Below are positions 42,494 through 49,839 of a stretch of DNA of 59,006 bases, in pieces. The notes under the pieces were generated by a model. It saw only the letters and a program-made list of their open reading frames with translations, was not told the origin of the DNA and did not search any database. Made by a program: the position numbers and the translations under genes. The first letter of the stretch is position 1. Each line of letters opens with the position of its first letter. This DNA is from Pseudomonadota bacterium (GTDB lineage Bacteria; Desulfobacterota; Desulfovibrionia; Desulfovibrionales; Desulfovibrionaceae). The DNA lies in contig JAHJLB010000047.1 in assembly GCA_018822105.1 (NCBI GenBank), positions 1-59,006 of the forward strand, written 5' to 3'.

Positions 42494-42904
42494 TTATCTG
42501 CTCCCTTCCTGAATCACGGTGTTGAGTCCCGTGAAGTTCTTGGAGATGATGTCGGTCAGCGCGTTGTACATGAGCGAGTTCTTGGCCATGGAGCTCATCT
42601 CCTTGTCCAGGTCCACCGCGTCCTCGCCAAAGACCATGCGCGGCTTGTATTCGGTGAGCCCCTTGCCCTGGAAGCCGTTGATGTCGAACTCCGAGGGCAG
42701 GTGCTTGGGGTCGGTGCGGGCCATCTTGCCGCGGGCGTCGAGCTTCAGGGCGCTCTGCAGGTCGTCCTCAAAGGCCAGGCTGCGCGGCTTGTAGTTGCGC
42801 GTGTTCACGTTGGCGATGTTGCCCATGACGACATTTTGACGTTGCAGGCGCAGGTCGAGCACCTTCTCCATCACCAGCAGGTGGTCTTCAATCAACCCTT
42901 TCAT
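42494..42904 (-). CDS. flgB: Flagellar basal-body rod protein FlgB
   Basis: The 136-residue proximal rod protein has LDLRLQRQNVVMGNIANVNTRNYKPRSLAFEDDL (rod N-terminal signature) and EMSSMAKNSLMYNALTDIISKNF at the C-terminal helix. ATG 42904 is where homology starts; the frame runs further upstream without a protein-like sequence. It is the first gene of the operon, behind a sigma-54-type promoter at 42979-42997. Confidence 0.96.
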   Translation of the reverse strand: MKGLIEDHLLVMEKVLDLRLQRQNVVMGNIANVNTRNYKPRSLAFEDDLQSALKLDARGKMARTDPKHLPSEFDINGFQGKGLTEYKPRMVFGEDAVDLDKEMSSMAKNSLMYNALTDIISKNFTGLNTVIQEGSR

Positions 42905-42978
42905 CGTTGTCGCTCCTTGCTTGCGGGCAGTTTGTACCGGGGCCGGGGGCCCCTGCGGCGTTCTTCCCGCGATGGTCT

Positions 42979-42997
42979 TAGCAACTCGCGTTCCAAA
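42979..42997 (-). promoter_or_regulatory. Sigma-54-type promoter for flgB-flgC-fliEFGHI
   Basis: On the minus strand: TTTGGAAC-GCGAG-TTGCTA. GG (42994-42993) and GC (42982-42981) are separated by exactly 10 bases, the -24/-12 spacing of sigma-54 promoters (consensus TGGCAC-N5-TTGC; one mismatch). Transcription should begin near 42970, about 65 bases before the flgB ATG. Confidence 0.75.
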
Positions 42998-43132
42998 GTC
43001 ATATCCAAATGAAATCATTAGAGCATTCCCATCGAGGGCGCGGTGTGGCAGGGTTCCGGCTCTTCTAATGGTTGGCCGGTTGACGGCCGGAGGGCGGGGC
43101 TTCCCCGCGCGGCGCGAGGGGACTGCCGCAAG

Positions 43133-43150
43133 TTGGCACGCATGTTGCTA
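43133..43150 (+). promoter_or_regulatory. Sigma-54-type promoter for the TPR gene
   Basis: TTGGCAC-GCATG-TTGCTA matches the TGGCAC-N5-TTGC consensus fully, with 10 bases between GG (43135-43136) and GC (43147-43148). Predicted transcription start is near 43160, about 70 bases before the ATG at 43231. Confidence 0.85.
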
Positions 43151-43230
43151 AGTCGTGTCAGGCTGTCATAGCCGCGCAACTTTTGCCGTCCGCATGGAGA
43201 CGCGGGCAATAGGGAAAACGGAGGGGAACC

Positions 43231-43791
43231 ATGAGTCACCTGGATTACGAAATCAACAAGGAACTTGGAGAGTGCTATCTCTTCATGGGCGAGTTGGAGA
43301 AGGCCGAGGGCTACTACCAGAAGGCCGCCTCCTCCAACGGGATCCATCCGGATCCGTACCTTGGCCTGGCCACCATCGCCGTGCAGCGCGGCGATCTGGA
43401 CAATGCCCTGGCCCTGTACACCAAGGCGCACGGCATCGGCGCCACGGACAAAACTTTCGCCGGGATCGGTTTGGTCAAGATGGAGCTGGGCGCCAAGGCC
43501 GAGGCCTTCGCCCTGTTCATCGAGGCCCTGGGCCGCAATCCCGAGAACATGGTCGCGCTCTTGAGCCTGATCCGCCTCGGCCACGAGCTGGAGGAGCTGG
43601 AGAAGGTCGTCCCGCACCTGGAGAACTATCTCTCCATCGACCCGGACAAGAGCGAGGTCCGCTACTCCCTGGCCGGCTGCATGGTCTGCCTCGACCGCAA
43701 GGACGAGGCCAAGGCCCAGCTTGAGCGCATCATGGAGAAGGACCCCGCCTTCGCCCCGGCGCGGGAACTGCTCGAGCAGCTGCACCCCTAA
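43231..43791 (+). CDS. TPR protein under sigma-54 control beside the flagellar operon
   Basis: The 186-residue soluble protein has about four to five TPR units (INKELGECYLFMGELEKAEGYY, YLGLATIAVQRGDLDNALALY, FAGIGLVKMELGAKAEAFALF, VRYSLAGCMVCLDRKDEAKAQL). There is no signal peptide. Its consensus sigma-54 promoter, back-to-back with that of the flagellar operon, suggests a role in flagellar assembly or chaperoning, but no partner is visible. GGAGGGG precedes ATG 43231. A long hairpin follows the stop. Confidence 0.87.
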   Translation: MSHLDYEINKELGECYLFMGELEKAEGYYQKAASSNGIHPDPYLGLATIAVQRGDLDNALALYTKAHGIGATDKTFAGIGLVKMELGAKAEAFALFIEALGRNPENMVALLSLIRLGHELEELEKVVPHLENYLSIDPDKSEVRYSLAGCMVCLDRKDEAKAQLERIMEKDPAFAPARELLEQLHP

Positions 43792-43813
43792 CCGACGGTC
43801 TCCCCTCCCTATT

Positions 43814-43855
43814 GGTCCTCTGCTCCGCCCGGTCGGTCGGGCGGGGCGGAGGACC
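43814..43855 (+). terminator. Hairpin after the TPR gene
   Basis: GGTCCTCTGCTCCGCCCG pairs with CGGGCGGGGCGGAGGACC (few mismatches) around GTCGGT. There is no T tract, so it may be a weak or Rho-assisted terminator. Confidence 0.55.
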
Positions 43856-43940
43856 ACATCAGCTGAGGATCCGTCCACTCGCCTCCGGCTTGCCTTGGCC
43901 TGGGAGTTCTGGCACAATCTCGCAAAAGAGCGAGGGTGTC

Positions 43941-44537
43941 ATGGATTTCTTACCCATCAGGCGGGCCATCCTGTCCGTCACAGACAAATCCGGTCTGGCT
44001 GATTTCGCATCCTTCCTATCCGAACGCGGCTGCACGCTGATCTCCACCGGCGGTACGCACAAGAAACTCGTGGCCGCGAACCTCAAGGTTCAAAGCGTCA
44101 GCGAGGTCACGGGCTTTCCCGAGATCCTGGGGGGCCGCGTCAAGACCCTGCACCCGCGCATCCACGCGGGCATCCTGGCCGACAAGGACAACGAGGGCCA
44201 CATGCTCACCTTGAGCGAGCTGCGCATCGAGCCCTTTGATATGGTCTGCGTGAACCTCTACAACTTCGCCGACGCGGCCAGCAAAGGCCTGGACCTCAAG
44301 AGCGCCGTGGAGGAGATCGACATCGGCGGGCCCTGCATGCTGCGCGCCGCGGCCAAGAATTTCCACACCACCCTGGTGGTGCCCGACCCCCTGTTCTACC
44401 CCCGCGTCCAGGCCGAGCTCGCCGCCCACGACGGGGTGTCGCTGGCCCTGCGCCGGGAACTTGCCGCCGAGACCTTCCGCCGCGTCTCGGCCTATGACGA
44501 CATGATTGCGCGCTATCTGGCCTCAGCGCCGTTGTAG
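43941..44537 (+). CDS. Stand-alone IMP cyclohydrolase (PurH N-terminal domain)
   Basis: The 198-residue protein covers only the MGS-like cyclohydrolase half of PurH: RAILSVTDKSGLADFASFL, STGGTHKKL, SEVTGFPEILGGRVKTLHPRIHAGIL, VCVNLYNF and EIDIGGPCMLRAAAKNF. It closes FAICAR to IMP, the last step of purine synthesis. The C-terminal AICAR transformylase half (about 310 residues) is absent and no frameshifted remnant follows, so another protein must do that step. ATG 43941 follows GAGGG. hflX begins 21 bases later. Confidence 0.93.
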   Translation: MDFLPIRRAILSVTDKSGLADFASFLSERGCTLISTGGTHKKLVAANLKVQSVSEVTGFPEILGGRVKTLHPRIHAGILADKDNEGHMLTLSELRIEPFDMVCVNLYNFADAASKGLDLKSAVEEIDIGGPCMLRAAAKNFHTTLVVPDPLFYPRVQAELAAHDGVSLALRRELAAETFRRVSAYDDMIARYLASAPL

Positions 44538-44558
44538 CCACCCCGGGAGGGTGACCCT

Positions 44559-46319
44559 ATCGCCCATAAGCCACAAGGCAACATCCAGGGCCTCAAGCCC
44601 AACCAGATCCAGCGACTGACGCGACTTGCCACCCGCCGTTTCCCGCTTGCGGGGGGCGGCTTTTCCACTGACCAGGCCCGGGAGCTGGCCCTGGTCAGCC
44701 GCGACGTGGGCCGCCAGCTGGGCCTGCTCATCGACCGCCAGGGCCGCGTGGACATGCTCATCGTCGGCGACCCGTCCTCCATCTACATCCCGGAGCTGCC
44801 GCGCTCGCGCCTGGGCGAGACGCGCCTGCGCGGGCTGCGCCTGCTGCACACGCACCTGGCGGGCGAGGCCCTGACCCAGGAGGACCTGACGGACATGGTC
44901 TCCCTGCGCCTGGACAGCGTGTCCGCCCTGACGGTGAACGAGCTCGGGGAGCCGGGCGTCCTGCACGTGGCCCACGTGGTGCCCGTGAACCCCGCCGCGT
45001 CCTCGGAGTCCAAGCCCTACGACGTGCTGCCGCCCGTGCGCTGGGACCGCTGCGAAGTGGACTTCGCCGCCCTGGTGGCCGCCCTGGAGGAGGAGTTTGC
45101 GCGCATGGAGCGCGCCCAGGCCGAGGACAAGGGCCGCGAACGGGCGGTGCTGGTCAGCGTGTCCTCCGCGCCCAAGAGCGTGCAGGAGCGCAGCCTGGAC
45201 GAGCTGGTGGAGCTGGCGCGCACGGCCGGGCTGGCCGCTGCGGCGCGCATGATCCAGCGCGTGGACAAGGCCGACACCCGGCACATCCTGGGCAAGGGCA
45301 AGCTGCAGGAGCTCGAGGTGCTCTGCCTGCAGGTGGGCGCGCAGATCGTCATCTTCGACCAGGACCTCTCGCCCTCGCAGCTGCGCAACCTGGCCGAGGC
45401 CACGGAGCGCCGCGTGCTGGACCGCACCCAGCTCATCCTGGACATCTTCGCCAGCCGGGCCACCAGCCGCGCCGGGAAATTGCAGGTGGAGATGGCCCAG
45501 CTCAAGTACACCCTGCCCAGGCTCGTGGGCAAAACCCCGGCCATGTCGCGGCTCATGGGCGGCATCGGCGGGCGCGGGCCCGGCGAGACCAAGCTGGAGA
45601 TCGACCGCCGCAGGGTGCGCGAGCGCATCACCAGGGTCAAGAAGGACCTGGAGGACGTGCGCCGCCACCGCTCCAGCACACGCGACCGCCGCTCCAAGGC
45701 CGGGGCACCGGTCATCGCGCTCGTTGGCTACACCAACGCCGGCAAGTCCACGCTCCTGAACACCCTCACCGGCAGCGCCGTGCTGGCCGAGGACAAGCTC
45801 TTCGCCACCCTGGACCCCACCAGCAGGCGCATCCGCTTCCCGCGCGAGCGCGAGGTGATCCTGACCGACACCGTGGGCTTCATCCGCCGCCTGCCGCCGG
45901 ACCTGAAGGAGGCCTTCCGGGCCACCCTGGAGGAGCTGGAGTCCGCGGACGTTTTGGTGCACGTGGCCGACGCCTCGCACCCGGAGGTGGAGGAGCAGAT
46001 CGAGGCCGTGGAGGGCATCCTGAACGAGATGGAGCTGTCCGACACCCCGCGCCTGCTGGCCCTGAACAAGTGGGAGCTTTTGTCCGAGGACGAGCAGGCG
46101 GTCATGGCCCGGCTGTACCCGGCGGGCATCCCGGTGACGGCGCTGAAGCGCAAGGGGCTCATCCCGCTGGTGGCGGCCATCCTGGGGCGCCTGCCCATGG
46201 ACGCGCTGGTGGGGCCGCTGGACAGGACGCCGGAGAACGCGCCGGCCCATGGGCGCGAAGACGCCGCTGTGGAAGACTGGCTGGCGGACTGGGAGCCGGG
46301 CAGCGGGCTGATGCAGTAG
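44559..46319 (+). CDS. hflX: Ribosome-associated GTPase HflX, non-standard start codon predicted
   Basis: The 586-residue GTPase splits stalled 70S ribosomes. It has the N-terminal HflX domain (HILGKGKLQELEVLC, IVIFDQDLSPSQLRNL), the GRGPGETKLEIDRRR-like hinge, G1 GYTNAGKST, G2 around FATLDPTSRR, G3 DTVGF and G4 NKWE. A family-like N-terminus (GNIQGLKPNQIQRL, then DQARELALVSR) precedes the first in-frame GTG at 44706. The only start-like site with a ribosome-binding site (GGGAGG, 44545-44550) is ATC 44559. A GTG at 44551 is out of frame. Starting at 44706 would lose 49 residues. Confidence 0.93.
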   Translation: MAHKPQGNIQGLKPNQIQRLTRLATRRFPLAGGGFSTDQARELALVSRDVGRQLGLLIDRQGRVDMLIVGDPSSIYIPELPRSRLGETRLRGLRLLHTHLAGEALTQEDLTDMVSLRLDSVSALTVNELGEPGVLHVAHVVPVNPAASSESKPYDVLPPVRWDRCEVDFAALVAALEEEFARMERAQAEDKGRERAVLVSVSSAPKSVQERSLDELVELARTAGLAAAARMIQRVDKADTRHILGKGKLQELEVLCLQVGAQIVIFDQDLSPSQLRNLAEATERRVLDRTQLILDIFASRATSRAGKLQVEMAQLKYTLPRLVGKTPAMSRLMGGIGGRGPGETKLEIDRRRVRERITRVKKDLEDVRRHRSSTRDRRSKAGAPVIALVGYTNAGKSTLLNTLTGSAVLAEDKLFATLDPTSRRIRFPREREVILTDTVGFIRRLPPDLKEAFRATLEELESADVLVHVADASHPEVEEQIEAVEGILNEMELSDTPRLLALNKWELLSEDEQAVMARLYPAGIPVTALKRKGLIPLVAAILGRLPMDALVGPLDRTPENAPAHGREDAAVEDWLADWEPGSGLMQ

Positions 46320-46394
46320 GGGGGCGAAGAGGTCGGCCTGAGACATGCCGGGCCGCGCTCTGGGATGCTGGCGAGGGCTGAACCGCCCTGGAGG

Positions 46395-47237
46395 TCATCC
46401 CGCGGCTAAGGCGTCGAGGAGGTTTGCGCAGCCTCCCGAGCGCACATGTTCGGCATGGTCCTCGATGCTCTCGAACCTCCGCCCGACTATTTTGGAGCAT
46501 TCGAATTCATAGCCGCCGTTTTTTAAGAACCTATCAATGATGTCAAAGGTGCTGGGGGATTTGTAGTCCAGCTTTCGGGCGCCTTGCTTGAGGATGTTCA
46601 AGCCAGTGATCCATAGTGCGGCCCCCAATGCCCCGCACGCCCCTCCACTCAAGCCGATGCCGCCCGCAAGCCCCGCCGCCATGACCGCGTGCATGTCGGA
46701 GACTCCCATCTTTTGCGCCAGCAGGGCCGAGCAACTTGCCGGGGCCGCGGGCGCTTCGGCATGCTCTTCGGACATGGCGCAATTGATCTCGCGGAAGGCC
46801 GCCGGGGCATATTTCGCGGCCATGCGGAAGCAGCCGATGGTCCCGCCCTTTATGAGGAAATATGTGAACATCTGAATGGTTGAAGACGAATTGTCGATTC
46901 CCGTGATTTCGAGGCAGTTCGTGTTGTTGTTCAGGCCGTGAAAGGATTCCACAAGCCTTTGCCCTGCAATGATCGACCTGGCTTCAGCCTGCGGACCCTT
47001 GCCAAAACGCCGATATGCCTGCGCGCCTGCGGCAAGGGTCGCACCCCACAGCATGCCGCACTGGTAGCCGTGTTGTATGATCCCGCCCGCCAGGGGCATG
47101 GCGGCACGCTCCTCATCGATTTGCGGCTGGCCGTATGCGCGGTTGAGGACGTGGAAAAGCGTATCCGAGCAGGCCCTCCCGTTCAGAAACGCCCCCACTG
47201 TCTTCATCGACGATATGGCGTATGGCGCTTCGCTCAT
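46395..47237 (-). CDS. C_GCAxxG_C_C family putative redox protein
   Basis: The 280-residue protein has the hallmark G-G-A-C-G-A-L-G-A (GCAxxG-like) near 200, with other Cys in QHGYQCGMLWGA, NNTNCLEITG and NCAMSEEH, as in the C_GCAxxG_C_C family common in sulfate reducers and other anaerobes. These are thought to be redox proteins, with no assigned reaction. ATG 47237 (MSEAPYAISSMK) is used because the upstream 38 in-frame residues are Pro/Arg/Ala-rich and not protein-like. It is longer than the minimal family (about 150). Confidence 0.8.
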   Translation of the reverse strand: MSEAPYAISSMKTVGAFLNGRACSDTLFHVLNRAYGQPQIDEERAAMPLAGGIIQHGYQCGMLWGATLAAGAQAYRRFGKGPQAEARSIIAGQRLVESFHGLNNNTNCLEITGIDNSSSTIQMFTYFLIKGGTIGCFRMAAKYAPAAFREINCAMSEEHAEAPAAPASCSALLAQKMGVSDMHAVMAAGLAGGIGLSGGACGALGAALWITGLNILKQGARKLDYKSPSTFDIIDRFLKNGGYEFECSKIVGRRFESIEDHAEHVRSGGCANLLDALAAG

Positions 47238-47286
47238 GCTGCGTCCCTGGTGTCCCATGCAAATGGTTTCGGCTGGTGCGGGCGCA

Positions 47287-47304
47287 GCCTGCCGCGCGGC
47301 AGGC
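47287..47304. repeat. Perfect 18-bp palindrome upstream of the C_GCAxxG_C_C gene
   Basis: GCCTGCCGC followed directly by its reverse complement GCGGCAGGC. It begins 50 bases upstream of the 47237 start on the minus strand. It could be an operator or a hairpin; GC-rich context makes chance possible. Confidence 0.5.
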
Positions 47305-47390
47305 CTCTGGGCCCTTGGCCCCTTGAGGCGGGGTATCGTGCTTCCATACACCCTTGAGTCGGGCGCCGTAGCCGCTACGGATTTCTCCGC

Positions 47391-48731
47391 CTAGCCTTGG
47401 GGCTGGCCTTTTTGGCTCAGCTCCTGGGCGCGCAGGGCGTCGGCCCTGGCCTCTTCGCTCTGGCCCAGGGCCCGGTGGGCGCTGGCGCGGTTGGCGTAGG
47501 CCTCGGCATCGTCGGGCCGCAGCCGGATGGCCTGGGTGAAGTCCTCCACGGCCTTCTTGTGCTGGCCCAGGCTGGCGCGGGCGCAGCCCCGGTTGAAGTA
47601 GGCCTCGGCCAGGTCCGGCTGAAGCTTGATGGCCCGGCTGAAGTCCTCGATGGCCTGCTTGTGCTGGCCCAGGCTGCCCTGGGCCCCGCCCCGGTTGGCG
47701 TAGGCCTCGGCCAGGTCCGGCTGGAGCTTGATGGCCCGGCTGAAGTCCTTGATGGCCTGCTCGGCCTGGCCCAGCCCGTCGTAGGCCATGCCCCGCTCAT
47801 AATAGGCGAAGGCGTTGCCCGGCTGGAGCCGGATGGCCTGGTTGAAGTCCTCCAGCGCGGCCTTGTGCTGGCCGAGCCTGCTGCGGGCCTTGCCCCGGTT
47901 GTGGTAGGCGAAGGCGTAGCCGGGGTTCAGCCGGACGGCCTGGGTGCAGTCCACGACGGCGCTTTGGAACTGGCCGAGCCTGTTGCGGGCGCTGCAGCGG
48001 TTGGCGTGGGCCTCGGCGTCGTCCGGGTGCAGGGTGATGGCCTGGGTGAAGTCCTGGACGGCGTCCTGGAACCGGCCGAGCAGGATCTCCGCCTTGCCCC
48101 GGCTGCTGTAGGCCTCGGGCACGTCCGGCCGCAGGGCGATGGCCCTGGTGAAGTCCTCCACGGCGAGCTGGTGCCGGCCCAGGAGCTGGCGCTCGTTGCC
48201 CCGGTTGTACAGGGCCTTGGGAAAGTCGGGCCGCAGGGCGATGGCCTGGTCGAAGTCCTCCAGGGCGCGCTTGTGCTGGCCGAGGTCGCGGTAGGCGATG
48301 CCGCGGTTGCAGAAGGCGTCGGCATAGTCGGGCCGGAGCTTGATGGCCTGGCTGTAGTCCTCGATGGCGCGCCTGGGCTGGCCGAGCTTGGTCTGGGAGC
48401 TGCCCCGGTTGTGGTAGGCCTCGGCGAAGTCCGGCTTGAGCTTCACGGCCCGGTCGAAGTCCTCGAAGGCCTTCTTGTGCCGGCCGAGGTTGCCGTAGGC
48501 GTTGCCGCGGTTGTAGAGGACCTTGGCCTGGTTGTCCTGGCTCAGCTGCCCGGTGTCGGCGCAGAGGGTGTACAGGTCCACCTGGGCCTGCGGGTCCTGG
48601 GCCTTGAGCGCGTCCAGGCAGACCTGGGGCGCTCCCTCGGTCTGGGCCAGGGCCGGGACAGCTGCCCCGGCGGCCAGCAGGCAGCAGAGGGCCAGGCTGC
48701 GGAGGGCCGGGATGGGGGGGCGGATGCGCAT
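47391..48731 (-). CDS. Secreted TPR protein with 11 tandem repeats
   Basis: The 446-residue protein has a Sec signal peptide (about 1-29, ending VPALAQ) and then eleven 34-residue TPR units of the form A-E-A-Y-x-N-R-G...LGQ...AIEDF..AI.L.PD. Units eight to ten are almost identical (SRAIKLQPDLAEAY), indicating recent internal duplication. It is probably periplasmic or outer-surface scaffold; the partner is unknown. ATG 48731 is set by the signal peptide. It follows plsY by 14 bases and is likely co-transcribed. Confidence 0.9.
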   Translation of the reverse strand: MRIRPPIPALRSLALCCLLAAGAAVPALAQTEGAPQVCLDALKAQDPQAQVDLYTLCADTGQLSQDNQAKVLYNRGNAYGNLGRHKKAFEDFDRAVKLKPDFAEAYHNRGSSQTKLGQPRRAIEDYSQAIKLRPDYADAFCNRGIAYRDLGQHKRALEDFDQAIALRPDFPKALYNRGNERQLLGRHQLAVEDFTRAIALRPDVPEAYSSRGKAEILLGRFQDAVQDFTQAITLHPDDAEAHANRCSARNRLGQFQSAVVDCTQAVRLNPGYAFAYHNRGKARSRLGQHKAALEDFNQAIRLQPGNAFAYYERGMAYDGLGQAEQAIKDFSRAIKLQPDLAEAYANRGGAQGSLGQHKQAIEDFSRAIKLQPDLAEAYFNRGCARASLGQHKKAVEDFTQAIRLRPDDAEAYANRASAHRALGQSEEARADALRAQELSQKGQPQG

Positions 48732-48745
48732 GGACGGGGTGCCCC

Positions 48746-49366
48746 TCACCCCTCCAGGTCGGGCGGCTCCGTCACGGGGTCGTCCTTGCGCCTGCGCCAG
48801 GGCATCTCCTCGCCCTTGCTCAGGCGCAGGATGTTCTCCCGGTGCCGCCAGAACAGGAAGAGCATGACGCCCGCAGCCAGCGGGACCATGCGCAGGCTGC
48901 CCGTGAGCAGGCTGAACACCGGCAGGGCCAGGGCCAGGGTCAGGGAGCCCATGGACACGTAGCCCGAGAGCGCGATGACCGCCAGGCAGCAGACCACGGC
49001 GAAGAACATGGCCCAGGGGGCCAGGGCCAGGAACACGCCGATGGTGGTGGCCACGGCCTTGCCGCCCCGGAATTGGAGCAGCGGCGAATAGGCGTGCCCA
49101 AGGATGGAGGCCGCGCCGATGAGCGTCAGCGCCACCCAGCCCGTGCCGTCCGGGGCCAGGGCCGCGGGCAGGTAGCCCTTGAAGATGTCCAGCGCCAGCA
49201 CCAGCACGCCCCATTGCGTGCCGCAGAGCCGGGCCACGTTGGTGGCGCCGATGTTCTTGCTGCCCGCGTCGCGCGGGTCGATGCCCTTGACGAAGCGCGC
49301 CACATACAGGCCGAAGGGCACGGCGCCAAGGCCGAAGGCCACGAGGATGAGCAGGATGGCGATCAT
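48746..49366 (-). CDS. plsY: Glycerol-3-phosphate acyltransferase PlsY
   Basis: The 206-residue inner-membrane enzyme acylates glycerol 3-phosphate from acyl-phosphate. Motifs are visible: GSKNIGATNVAR (about 36-47, with Ser/Gly of motif 1), GH-Y-P and FRGGKAVATTIGV (about 100-112, motif 2), and a third, weaker loop. About five membrane helices are present. Length fits (about 200), with a slightly extended basic, acidic C-terminal tail. ATG 49366 starts MIAILLILVAFGLG. Confidence 0.95.
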   Translation of the reverse strand: MIAILLILVAFGLGAVPFGLYVARFVKGIDPRDAGSKNIGATNVARLCGTQWGVLVLALDIFKGYLPAALAPDGTGWVALTLIGAASILGHAYSPLLQFRGGKAVATTIGVFLALAPWAMFFAVVCCLAVIALSGYVSMGSLTLALALPVFSLLTGSLRMVPLAAGVMLFLFWRHRENILRLSKGEEMPWRRRKDDPVTEPPDLEG

Positions 49367-49545
49367 TGGGGCTCCTTGCCGGGTCTTGGTTCCGGTGCCG
49401 CCCTTGTACCTGTTTCACCCTGCGATTAAAAGCCCCGGCCGCTGAAAAATTCTCTGCGCCGCGCTGCCCTGCGGCGGGGCGGCGGCCTTGTGCGCCGGGC
49501 CCTGGTGGTGTATCTCCAGGCCATCACTTTCCCCTGGAGGCAATC

Positions 49546-49836
49546 ATGGCCGAGAACAAGGGCTGCGGCTGCGGCGAACACCTTATGGGTCTGCCGGAGA
49601 TCGATTTTTCCACCTTCGTGCTGTCCCTCTCGTCCTCGGCGCTGGTGCACCTGGGCGAGGCCCCGGACCCCACCACGGGCCAGATCGAGTACCAGCCGCA
49701 CCTGGGCCGGCAGGTCATCGAGATCCTGGGCATGCTCCAGGCCAAGACCGAGAAGGGCCTCACCGACGAGGAGCGCAAGCTCCTCTGCGAGATGCTCTAC
49801 ACCCTGCGCATGAAATACGTGAACAAGGTCGGGTAG
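49546..49836 (+). CDS. DUF1844 protein
   Basis: The 96-residue protein reads PEIDFSTFVLSLSSSALVHLGEAPDP, then GRQVIEILGMLQAKTEKGLTDEERKLL, the DUF1844 signature. The N-terminus has C-G-C (KGCGCGEH). No function is known for this family. GGAGG precedes ATG 49546. argC starts 3 bases after its stop, so the two genes are coupled, an order common in Desulfovibrio. Confidence 0.9.
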   Translation: MAENKGCGCGEHLMGLPEIDFSTFVLSLSSSALVHLGEAPDPTTGQIEYQPHLGRQVIEILGMLQAKTEKGLTDEERKLLCEMLYTLRMKYVNKVG

Positions 49837-49839
49837 GGC

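Larger units (their letters stand above)
42905..43230. other. Divergent regulatory region between flgB operon and TPR gene
   Basis: These 326 bases hold no gene. They contain two outward-facing sigma-54-type promoters (listed separately), several CG-rich inverted repeats between them (e.g. GGCCGGTTGACGGCCGG near 43073-43089, and GCGGGGCTTCCCCGC), and a GGAGGGG ribosome-binding site before the TPR gene. An activator binding site is expected here but I cannot identify it. Confidence 0.6.
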
